A stretch of 64,000 nt of DNA from Prosopocoilus inquinatus. Lineage: Eukaryota; Arthropoda; Insecta; Coleoptera; Lucanidae. Shown here in pieces: positions 50,139 through 62,200 of this stretch. Position 1 is the stretch's first letter, and each line of letters starts with the position of its first letter. The DNA lies in the NCBI GenBank assembly GCA_036172665.1, contig CM069875.1, positions 16,523,806 to 16,587,805 of the forward strand, read 5' to 3'. Both the position numbers and the translations under genes were made by a program. The notes under the pieces are model-generated. The model was not told the DNA's origin and did no database searches. It saw only the letters and a program-made list of their open reading frames with translations.

Positions 50139-52740
50139 CCATCGAAACGCCAAATAACATGATAGATGAGTAAGGATCGATTAGATACATCACAGGAACA
50201 ACGCTAATACGTGTTGTTTCGTTTAAAACTATTTCCAGCTTCTGCTGCGTCCGAAAACGTCGTATCTCACATCAGAGCTACTGGAGTCCATCGAAACGCC
50301 AAATAACATGATAGATGAGTAAGGATCGATTAGATACATCACAGTAACAACGCTAATACGTGTTGTTTCGTTTAAAACTATTTCCAGCTCCTGCTGCGTC
50401 CGAGAACTTTGTATCTCACATCAGAGTTACTTGAGTCCGTCCAAACGTTAAATAACATGATAGATGAGTAAGGATCGATTAGATACATCACAGGAACAAC
50501 GTTAATATGTGTTGTTTCGTTTAAAACTATTTCCAGCTGTTGCTGCGTCCGAAAATTTCGTATCTCACATTAGAGTTACTGGAGTCCATCGAAACGTCAA
50601 ATAACATAGTAGCTAAGTAAGGATCGATTAGATACATCACAGGAACAACGCTAATACGTGTTGTTTCGTTTAAAACTATTTCCAGCTTCTGCTGCGTCCG
50701 AAAACGTCGTATGTCACATCAGACATACTGGAGTCCATCGAAACGTCAAATAACATGTTAGATAAGTAAGGATCGTTTAGATACATCACAGGAACAACGC
50801 TAATGCGTGTTGTTTCGTTTAAAACTATTTCCAGCTTCAGCTGCGTCCGAGAACTTCGTATCTCACTTCAGAGTTACTGGAGCCCATCCAAACGTCAAAT
50901 AACATGATAGATGAGTAAGGATCGATTAGATACATCATAGGAACAACGCTAATGCGTGTTGTTTCGTTTAAAACTATTTCCAGCTTCAGCTGCGTCCGAG
51001 AACTTCGTATCTCACTTCAGAGTTACTGGAGCCCATCCAAACGTCAAATAACATGATAGATGAGTAAGGATCGATTAGATACATCACAGGAACAACGCTA
51101 ATACGTGTTGTTTCGTTCAAAACTATTTCCAGCTTCTGCTGCGTCCAAAAACTTTGTATCTCACATCAGAGTTACTGGAGTCCATCGAAACGTCAAATAA
51201 CATGATAGATGAGTAAGGATCGATTAGATACATCACAGGAACATCGCTAATGCGTGTTGTTTCGTTTAAAACTATTTCCAGCTTCAGCTGCGTCCGAGAA
51301 CTTCGTATCTCACTTCAGAGTTACTGGAGCCCATCCAAACGTCAAATAACATGATAGATGAGTAAGGATCGATTAGATACATCATAGGAACAACGCTAAT
51401 GCGTGTTGTTTCGTTTAAAACTATTTCCAGCTTCAGCTGCGTCCGAGAACTTCGTATCTCACTTCAGAGCTACTGGAGCATATCCAAACGTCAAATAACA
51501 TGATAGATGAGTAAGGATCGATTAGATACATCACAGGAACAACGCTAATACGTGTTGTTTCGTTCAAAACTATTTCCAGCTTCTGCTGCGTCCAAAAACT
51601 TTGTATCTCACATCAGAGTTACTGGAGTCCATTCAAACGTACAATAACATGATAGATGAGTAAGGATCGATTAGATACATCACAGGAACATCGCTAATGC
51701 GTGTTGTTTCGTTTAAAACTATTTCCAGCTTCTGCTGCGTCCGAAAACATCGTATCTCACATCAGAGTTACTTGAGTCCATCGAAACGTCAAATAACATG
51801 TTAGATAAGTAAGGATCGATTAGATACATCACAGGAACAACGCTAATGCGTGTTGTTTCATTTAAAACTATTTCCAGCTTCTGCTGCGTCCGAAAACGTC
51901 GTATCTCACATCAGAGCTACTGGAGTCCATCGAAACGCCAAATAACATGATAGATGAGTAAGGATCGATTAGATACATCACAGGAACAACGCTAATACGT
52001 GTTGTTTCATTTAAAACTATTTCCAGCATCAGCTGCGTCCAAAAACTTCGTATCTCATGTCAGGGTTACTGGAGTCCATCCAAACGTCAAATAAGATGAT
52101 AGATAAGTATGGATCGATTAGATACACCACAGGAACAACGCTAATACGTGTTGTTTCGTTTAAAACTATTTCCAGCTCCTGCTGCGTCCAAAAACTTCGT
52201 ATCTCACGTCAGGGTTACTGGAGTCCATCCAAACGTCAAATAAGATGATAGATAAGTATGGATCGATTAGATACATCACAGGAACAACGCTAATACGTGT
52301 TGTTTCGTTTAAAACTATTTCCAGCTTCTGCTGCGTCCGAAAACGTCGTATCTCACATCAAAATTACTGGAGTCCATCGAAACGACAAGTAACATAGTAG
52401 CTAAGTAAGGATCGATTAGATACATCACAGGAACAACGCTAATACGTGTTGCTTCGTTTAAAACTATTTCCAGCTCCTGCTGCGCCCAAAAACTTTGTAT
52501 CTCACATCAGAGTTACTGGAGTCCATCCAAACGTCAAATAACATGTTAGATAAGTAAGGATCGTTTAGATACATCACAGGAACAACGCTAATACGTGTTG
52601 TTTAGTTCAAAACTATTTCCAGCTTCTGCTGCGTCCAAAGACTTTGTATCTCACATCAGAGTTACTGGAGTCCATCCAAACGTAAAATAACATGATAGAT
52701 GAGTAAGGATCGATTAGATACATCACAGGAACATCGCTAA
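50139..52740 (+). repeat. Mosaic satellite stretch between duplicated blocks
   Basis: All units are 149 bp and in order, but the series combines types from several earlier places. It holds the GACATACTGG and GGAGCCCATCC pair with CATCATAGGAAC (also at 5.4 and 25.3 kb), the ATTCAAACGTACAATAAC monomer (also near 13.06 and 30.9 kb) and a GCTGTTGCTGCG variant near 50539. The GGAGCCC monomer is repeated several times between 50.8 and 51.5 kb. I see no gene or other element. Confidence 0.8.
52030..52260 (+). repeat. Adjacent pair of AAGATGATAG variant monomers
   Basis: Two neighbouring monomers share TCAGGGTTACTGG, AATAAGATGATAG and AAGTATGGATCG, changes I saw nowhere else as a set. They differ by CATGTCAGG against CACGTCAGG, GCATCAGCTGCG against GCTCCTGCTGCG, and CACCACAGG against CATCACAGG. 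The TAA in AGTAAGG becomes TAT, which removes a stop codon and opens a 63-codon frame at 52057-52248. The local pair is best read as a one-monomer tandem duplication with later or converted differences. Confidence 0.8.
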
Positions 52741-55700
52741 TGCGTGCTGTTTCGTTTAAAACTATTTCCAGCTTCTGCTGCGTCCGAAAACATCGTAATT
52801 CACATCAGAGTAACTTGAGTCCATCGAAACGTCAAATAACATGTTAGATAAGTAAGGATCTATTAGATACATCACAGGAACAACGCTAATGCGTGTTGTT
52901 TCGTTTAAAACTATTTCCAGCTTCTGCTGCGTCCGAAAATTTCGTATCTCACATCAGAGATACTGGAGTCCATCGAAACGTCAAATAACATAGTAGCTAA
53001 GTAAGGATCGATTAGATACATCACAGGAACAACGCTAATACGTGTTGTTTCGTTCAAAACTATTTCCAGCTTCTGCTGCGTCCAAAAACTTTGTATCTCA
53101 CATCAGAGTTACTGGAGTCCATCCAAACGTAAAATAACATGATAGATGAGTAAGGATCGATTAGATACATCACAGGAACATCGCTAATGCGTGTTGTTTC
53201 GTTTAAAACTATTTCCAGCTTCTGCTGCGTCCGAAAACATCGTATCTCACATCAGAGTAACTTGAGTCCATCGAAACGTCAAATAACATGTTAGATAAGT
53301 AAGGATCTATTAGATACATCACAGGAACAACGCTAATGCGTGTTGTTTCGTTTAAAACTATTTCCAGCTTCTGCTGCGTCCGAAAATTTCGTATATCACA
53401 TCAGAGATACTGGAGTCCATCCAAACGTCAAATAACATGATAGATGAGTAAGGATCGATTAGATACATCACAGGAACAACGCTAATACGTGTTGTTTCGT
53501 TTAAAACTATTTCCAGCTCCTGCTGCGTCCAAAAACTTCGTATCTCACATCAGAGTTACTAGAGTCCATCGAAACCTCAAATAACATGATAGATGAGTAA
53601 GGATCGATTAGATACATCACAGGAACAACGCTAATGCGTGTTGTTTCATTTAAAACTATTTCCAGCTTCAGCTGCGTCCGAGAACTTCGTATCTCACATC
53701 AAAGTTACTGGAGTCCATCGAAACGCCAAATAACATGATAGATGAGTAAGGATCGATTAGATACATCACAGGAACAACGCTAATGCGTGTTGTTTCGTTT
53801 AAAACTATTTCCAGCTTCTGCTGCGTCCGAGAACTTCGTATCTCACGTCAGGGTTACTGGAGTCCATCCAAACGTCAAATAACATGATAGATAAGTAAGG
53901 ATCGATTAGATACATCACAGGAACAACGCTAATGCGTGTTGTTTCGTTTAAAACTATTTCCAGCTTCTGCTGCGTCCGAAAATTTCGTTTCTCACATTAG
54001 AGTTACTGGAGTCCATCGAAACGTCAAATAACATGATAGATGAGTAAGTATCGATTAGATACATCACAGGAACAACGCTAATGCGTGTTGTTTCGTTTAA
54101 AACTATTTCCAGCTTCTGCTGCGTCCGAAAACGTCGTATCTCACATCAGAGCAACTGGAGTCCATCGAAACGCCAAATAATATGATAGATGAGTAAGGAT
54201 CGATTAGATACATCACAGGAACAACGCTAATACGTGTTGTTTCATTTAAAATTATTTCCAGCTTCAGCTGCGTCCGAGAACTTCGTATCTCACATCAAAG
54301 TTACTGGAGTCCATCGAAACGCCAAATAACATGATAGATGAGTAAGGATCGATTAGATACATCACAGGAACAACGCTAATGCGTGTTGTTTCATTTAAAA
54401 CTATTTCCAGCTTCTGCTGCGTCCGATAATTTCGTATCTCACTTCAGAGTTACTGGAGCCCATCCAAACGTCAAATAACATGATAGATGAGTAAGGATCG
54501 ATTAGATACATCACAGGAACAACGCTAATACGTGTTGTTTCGTTTAAAACTATTTCCAGCTTCTACTGCGTCCGAAAACGTCGTATCTCACATCAAAATT
54601 ACTGGAGTCCATCGAAACGTCAAATAACATAGTAGCTAAATAAGGATCGATTAGATACGTCACAGGAACAACGCTAATACGTGTTGCTTCGTTTAAAACT
54701 ATTTCCAGCTCCTGCTGCGCCCAAAATCTTTGTATCTCACATCAGAGTTACTGGAGTCCATCCAAACGTCAAATAACATGTTAGATAAGAAAGGATCGTT
54801 TAGATACATCACAGGAACAACGCTAATACGTGTTGTTTCGTTCAAAACTATTTCCAGCTTCTGCTGCGTCCGAGAACTTTGTATCTCACATCAGAGTTAC
54901 TGGAGTCCGTCCAAACGTCAAATAACATGATAGATGAGTAAGGATCGATTAGATACATCACATGAACAACGCTAATATGTGTTGTTTCGTTTAAAACTAT
55001 TTCCAGCTGCTGCTGCGTCCGAAAATTTCGTATCTCACATTGGTGTTACTGGAGTCCATCGAAACGTCAAATAACATAGTAGCTAAGTAAGGATCGATTA
55101 GATACATCACAGGAACAACGCTAATACGTGTTGTTTCGTTCAAAACTATTTCCAGCTTCTGCTGCGTCCAAGAACTTTGTATCTCACATCAGAGTTACTG
55201 GAGTCCATCCAAACGTAAAATAACATGATAGATGAGTAAGGATCGATTAGATACATCACAGGAACAACGCTAATGCGTGTTGTTTCATTTAAAACTATTT
55301 CCAGCTTCTGCTGCGTCCGATAATTTCGTATCTCACATCAGAGTTACTGGAGTCAATTCAAACGTCAAATAACATGATAGATGAGTAAGGATCGATTAGA
55401 TACATCACAGGAACAACGCTAATGCGTGTTGTTTCGTTTAAAACTATTTCCAGCTTCAGATGCGTCCGAGAACTTCGTATCTCACTTCAGAGTTACTGGA
55501 GCCCATCCAAACGTCAAATAACATGATAGATGAGTAAGGATCGATTAGATACATCACAGGAACAACGCTAATACGTGTTGTTTCATTTAAAACTATTTCC
55601 AGCCTCTGCTGCGTCCGAAAACGTCGTATCTCACATCAAAATTACTGGAGTCCATCGAAACGTCAAATAACATAGTAGCTAAGTAAGGATCGATTAGATA

Positions 55701-56270
55701 CATCACAGGAACAACGCTAATACGTGTTGCTTCGTTTAAAACTATTTCCAGCTCCTGCTGCGCCCAAAAACTTTGTATCTCACATCAGAGTTACTGGAGT
55801 CCATCCAAACGTCAAATAACATGTTAGATAAGTAAGGATCGTTTAGATACATCACAGGAACAACGCTAATACGTGTTGTTTCGTTCAAAACTATTTCCAG
55901 CTTCTGCTGCGTCCGAGAACTTTGTATCTCACATCAGAGTTACTGGAGTCCGTCCAAACGTTAAATAACATGATAGATGAGTAAGGATCGATTAGATACA
56001 TCACAGGAACAACGTTAATATGTGTTGTTTCGTTTAAAACTATTTCCAGCTGCTGCTGCGTCCGAGAATTTCGTATCTCACATTAGAGTTACTGGAGTCC
56101 ATCGAAACGTCAAATAACATAGTAGCTAAGTAAGGATCGATTAGATACATCACAGGAACAACGCTAATACGTGTTGTTTCGTTCAAAACTATTTCCAGCT
56201 TCTGCTGCGTCCAAAAACTTTGTATCTCACATCAGAGTTACTGGAGTCCATCCACACGTAAAATAACATG
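52741..56270 (+). repeat. Re-used blocks from the 41 kb and 45 kb regions
   Basis: CATCGTAATTCACATC near 52793 lies 11801 bp after the copy near 40992. The following series, including CGAAACCTCAAATAAC and the CACGTCAGGGTTACTGG monomer at 53780, matches to about 54.0 kb. From about 54.19 kb the series matches 45.15 kb onward at an offset of 9045 bp (61 x 149 - 44). This includes CGCCCAAAATCTTTG and GATAAGAAAGG, giving an identical 201-bp stretch at 45685-45885 and 54730-54930. The GTCAATTCAAACG monomer at 55352 matches 48393. The block is a fusion of two source regions. Confidence 0.85.
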
Positions 56271-59200
56271 ATAGATGAGTAAGGATCGATTAGATACATC
56301 ACAGGAACAACGCTAATACGTGTTGTTTCGTTTAAAACTATTTCCAGCTTCTGCTGCGTCCGAAAACGTCGTATCTCACATCAGAGCTACTGGAGTCCAT
56401 CGAAACGCCAAATAACATGATAGATGAGTAAGGATCGATTAGATACATCACAGTAACAACGCTAATACGTGTTGTTTCGTTTAAAACTATTTCCAGCTCC
56501 TGCTGCGTCCAAAAACTTCGTATCTCACATCAGAGCTACTTTAGTCAATCGAAACGCCAAATAACATGATAGATGAGTAAGGATCGATTAGATACATCAC
56601 AGGAACAACGCTAATACGTGTTGTTTCATTTAAAACTATTTCCAGCTTCAGCTGCGTCCGAGAACTTCGTATCTCACATCAAAGTTACTGGAGTCCATCG
56701 AAACGCCAAATAATATGTTAGATGAGTATGGATCGATTAGATACATCACAGGAACAACGCTAATGCGTGTTGTTTCGTTTAAAACTATTTCCAGCTTCTG
56801 CTGCGTCCGAAAACGTCGTATCTCACATCAGAGCTACTGGAGTCCATCGAAACGCCAAATAGCATGATAGATGAGTAAGGATCGATTAGATACATCACAG
56901 GAACAACGCTAATACGTGTTGTTTCGTTTAAAACTATTTCCAGCTTCTGCTGCGTCCGATAATTTCGTATCTCACATCAGAGTTACTTGAGGTCATCCAA
57001 ACGTCAAATAACATGATAGATGAGTAAGGATCGATTAGATACATCACAGGAACAACGCTAATGCGTGTTGTTTCGTTTAAAACTATTTCCAGCTTCAGCT
57101 GCGTCCGAGGACTTCGTATCTCACTTCAGAGTTACTGGAGTCCATCCAAACGTCAAATAACATGATAGATGAGTAAGGATCGATTAGATACATCACAGGA
57201 ACAAGGCTAATACGTGTTGTTTCGTTTAAAACTATTTCCAGCATCAGCTGCGTCCGAATACGTCGTATCTCACATCAAAGTTACTGGAGTCCATCCAAAC
57301 ATCAAATAACATGATAGATGAGTAAGGATCGATTAGATACATCACAGGAACAACGCTAATGCGTGTTGTTTCATTTAAAACTATTTCCAGCTTCTGCTGC
57401 GTCCGAGAACTTTGTATCTCACATCAGAGTTACTGGAGTCCATTCAAACGTCAAATAACATGATAGATGAGTAAGGATCGATTAGATACATCACAGGAAC
57501 AAGGCTAATACGTGTTGTTTCGTTTAAAACTATTTCCAGCTTCTGCTGCGTCCGAGAACTTTGTATCTCACATCAGAGTTACTGGAGTCCATTCAAACGT
57601 CAAATAACATGATAGATGAGTAAGGATCGATTAGATACATCACAGGAACAACGCTAATACGTGTTGTTTCGTTTAAAACTATTTCCAGCTTCTGCTGCGT
57701 CCGATAACGTCGTATCTCACATCAGAGCTACTGGAGTCCATCGAAACGCCAAATAACATGATAGATTAGTAAGGATCGATTAGATACATCACAGGAACAA
57801 CGCTAATACGTGTTGTTTCGTTTAAAACTATTTCCAGCTTCTGCTGCGTCCGAAAACGTCGTATCTCACATCAGAGCTACTGGAGTCCATCGAAACGCCA
57901 AATAACATGATAGATGAGTAAGGATCGATTAGATACATCACAGGAACAAGACGAATACGTGTTGTTTCGTTCAAAACTATTTCCAGCTTCTGCTGCGTCC
58001 GAGAACTTTGTATCTCACATCAGAGTTACTGGAGTCCATTCAAACGTCAAATAACATGATAGATGAGTAAGGATCGATTAGATACATCACAGGAACAAGG
58101 CTAATACGTGTTGTTTCGTTTAAAACTATTTCCAGCTTCTGCTGCGTCCGAGAACTTTGTATCTCACATCAGAGTTACTGGAGTCCATTCAAACGTCAAA
58201 TAACATGATAGATGAGTAAGGATCGATTAGATACATCACAGGAACAACGCTAATACGTGTTGTTTCGTTTAAAACTATTTCCAGCTTCTGCTGCGTCCGA
58301 AAACGTCGTATCTCACATCAGAGCTACTGGAGTCCATCGAAACGCCAAATAACATGATAGATGAGTAAGGATCGATTAGATACGTCACAGGAACAACGCT
58401 AATACGTGTTGTTTCGTTTAAAACTATTTCCAGCTTCTGCTGCGTCCGAAAACGTCGTATCTCACATCAGAGCTACTGGAGTCCATCGAAACGCCAAATA
58501 ACATGATAGATGAGTAAGGATCGATTAGATACATCACAGGAACAACGCTAATGCGTGTTGTTTCATTTAAAACTATTTCCAGCTTCTGCTGCGTCCGATA
58601 ATTTCGTATCTCACATCAGAGTTACTGGAGTCCATCCAAACGTCAAATAACATGATAGATAAGTAAGGATCGATTAGATACATCACAAGAACAAGACGAA
58701 TACGTGTTGTTTCGTTCAAAACTATTTCCAGCTTCTGCTGCGTCCGAGAACTTTGTATCTCACATCAGAGTTACTGGAGTCCATTCAAACGTCAAATAAC
58801 ATGATAGATGAGTAAGGATCGATTAGTTACATCACAGGAACAACGCTAATACGTGTTGCTTCGTTCAAAACTATTTCCAGCTTCTGCTGCGTCCGAGAAC
58901 TTTGTATCTCACATCAGAGTTACTGGAGTCCATTCAAACGTCAAATAACATGATAGATGAGTAAGGATCGATTAGATACATCACAGGAACAACGCTAATA
59001 CGTGTTGTTTCGTTTAAAACTATTTCCAGCTTCTGCTGCGTCCGAAAATTTCGTATCTCACATCAGAGATACTGGAGTCCATCCAAACGTCAAATAACAT
59101 GATAAATGAGTAAGGATCGATTAGATACATCACAGGAACAACGCTAATACGTGTTGTTTCGTTTAAAACTATTTCCAGCTCCTGCTGCGTCCAAAAATTT

Positions 59201-62200
59201 CGTATCTCACATCAGAGTTACTAGAGTCCATCGAAACATCAAATAACATGATAGATGAGTAAGGATCGATTAGATACATCACAGGAACAACGCTAATACG
59301 TGTTGTTTCGTTTAAAATTATTTCCAGCTCCTGCTGCGTCCAAAAACTTCGTATCTCACATCAGAGTTACTAGAGTCCATCGAAAAGTCAAATAACATGA
59401 TAGATGAGTAAGGATCGATTAGATACATCACAGGAACAACGCTAATACGTGTTGTTTCGTTTAAAACTATTTCCAGCTTCTGCTGCGTCCGATAATTTCG
59501 TATCTCACATCAGAGTTACTTGAGGTCATCCAAACGTCAAATAACATGATAGATGAGTAAGGATCGATTAGATACATCACAGGAACAACGCTAATGCGTG
59601 TTGTTTCGTTTAAAACTATTTCCAGCTTCAGCTGCGTCCGAGGACTTCGTATCTCACTTCAGAGTTACTGGAGTCCATCCAAACGTCAAATAACATGATA
59701 GATGAGTAAGGATCGATTAGATACATCACAGGAACAAGGCTAATACGTGTTGTTTCGTTTAAAACTATTTCCAGCATCAGCTGCGTCCGAAAACGTCGTA
59801 TCTCACATCAAAGTTACTGGAGTCCATCCAAACATCAAATAACATGTTAGATAAGTAAGGATCGATTAGATACATCACAGGAACAACGCTAATACGTGTT
59901 GTTTCGTTTAAAATTATTTCCAGCTCCTGCTGCGTCCAAAAACTTCGTATCTCACATCAGAGTTACTAGAGTCCATCGAAACGTCAAATAACATGATAGA
60001 TGAGTAAGGATCGATTAGATACATCACAGGAACAACGCTAATGCGTGCTGTTTCATTTAAAACTATTTCCAGCTTCTGCTGCGTCCGATAATTTCGTATC
60101 TCACATCAGAGTTACTGGAGTCCATCCAAACGTCAAATAACATGATAGATAAGTAAGGATCGATTAGATACATCACAGGAACAAGACGAATACGTGTTGT
60201 TTCGTTCAAAACTATTTCCAGCTTCTGCTGCGTCCGAGAACTTTGTATCTCACATCAGAGTTACTGGAGTCCATTCAAACGTCAAATAACATGATAGATG
60301 AGTAAGGATCGATTAGATACATCACAGGAACAACGCTAATACGTGTTGTTTCATTTAAAACTATTTCCAGCTTCTGCTGCCTCCGGTAATTTCGTATCTC
60401 ACATCAGAGTTACTGGAGGTCATCCAAACGTCAAATAACATGATGGATTTGTAAGGATCGATTAGATACATCACAGGAACAACGCTAATGCGTGTTGTTT
60501 CATTTAAAACTATTTCCAGCTTCAGCTGCGTCCGAGAACTTCGTATCTCACTTCAGAGTTACTGGAGTCCATCCAAACGTCAAATAACATGATGGATGGG
60601 TAAGGATCGATTAGATACATCACAGGAACAACGCTAATGCGTGTTGTTTCATTTAAAACTATTTCTAGCTTCTGCTGCCTCCGAGAACTTTGTATCTCAC
60701 ATCAGAGTTACTGGAGGTCATCCAAACGTCAAATAACATGATAGATGAGTAAGGATCGATTAGATACATCACAGGAACAACGCTAATGCGTGTTGTTTCA
60801 TTTAAAACTATTTCCAGCTTCAGCTGCGTCCGAGAACTTCGTATCTCACTTCAGAGTTACTGGAGTCCATCCAAACGTCAAATAACATGATAGATGAGTA
60901 AGGATCGATTAGATACATCACAGGAACAACGCTAATGCGTGTTGTTTAATTTAAAACTATTTCCAGCTTCTGCTGCGTCCGATAATTTCGTATCTCACAT
61001 CAGAGTTACTGGAGTCCATCCAAACGTCAAATAACATGATAGATAAGTAAGGATCGATTAGATACATCACAGGAACAAGACGAATACGTGTTGTTTCGTT
61101 CAAAACTATTTCCAGCTTCTGCTGCGTCCGAGAACTTTGTATCTCACATCAGAGTTACTGGAGTCCATTCAAACGTCAAATAACATGATAGATGAGTAAG
61201 GATCGATTAGATACATCACAGGAACAAGGCTAATACGTGTTGTTTCGTTTAAAACTATTTCCAGCATCAGCTGCGTCCGAAAACGTCGTATCTCACATCA
61301 AAGTTACTGGAGTCCATCCAAACATCAAATAACATGATAGATAAGTAAGGATCGATTAGATACATCACAAGAACAAGACGAATACGTGTTGTTTCGTTCA
61401 AAACCATTTCCAGCTCCTGCTGCGTCCAAAAACTTCGTATCTCACATCAGAGTTACTAGAGTCCATCGAAACGTCAAATAACATGATAGATGAGTAAGGA
61501 TCGATTAGATACATCACAGGAACAACGCTAATGCGTGTTGTTTCATTTAAAACTATTTCCAGCTTCTGCTGCGTCCGGTAATTTCGTATCTCACATCAGA
61601 GTTACTGGAGGTCATCCAAACGTCAAATAACATGATAGATGGGTAAGGATCGATTAGATACATCCCAGGAACAACGCTAATGCGTGTTGTTTCGTTTAAA
61701 ACTATTTCCAGCTTCTGCTGCGTCCGAAAATTTCGTATCTCACATTAGAGTTACTGGAGTCCATCGAAACGTCAAATAACATAGTAGCTAAGTAAGGATC
61801 GATTAGATACATCACAGGAACAACGCTAATACGTGTTGTTTCGTTCAAAACTATTTCCAGCTTCTGCTGCGTCCAAAAACTTTGTATCTCACACCAGAGT
61901 TACTGGAGTCCATCGAAACGTCAAATAACATGATAGATGAGTAAGGATCGATTAGATACATCACAGGAACAACGCTAATGCGTGTTGTTTCATTTAAAAC
62001 TATTTCCAGCTTCTGCTGCGTCCGGTAATTTCGTATCTCACATCAGAGTTACTGGAGGTCATCCAAACGTCAAATAACATGATAGATGGGTAAGGATCGA
62101 TTAGGTACATCACAGGAACAACGCTAATGCGTGTTGTTTCGTTTAAAACTATTTCCAGCTTCAGCTGCGTCCGAGAACTTCGTATCTCACTTCAGAGTTA

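Noticed and set aside
52057..52248. Open reading frame of 63 codons
   Set aside because: Opened by the AAGTATGG variant that removes the usual stop. It covers parts of two satellite monomers and has no coding features of its own.
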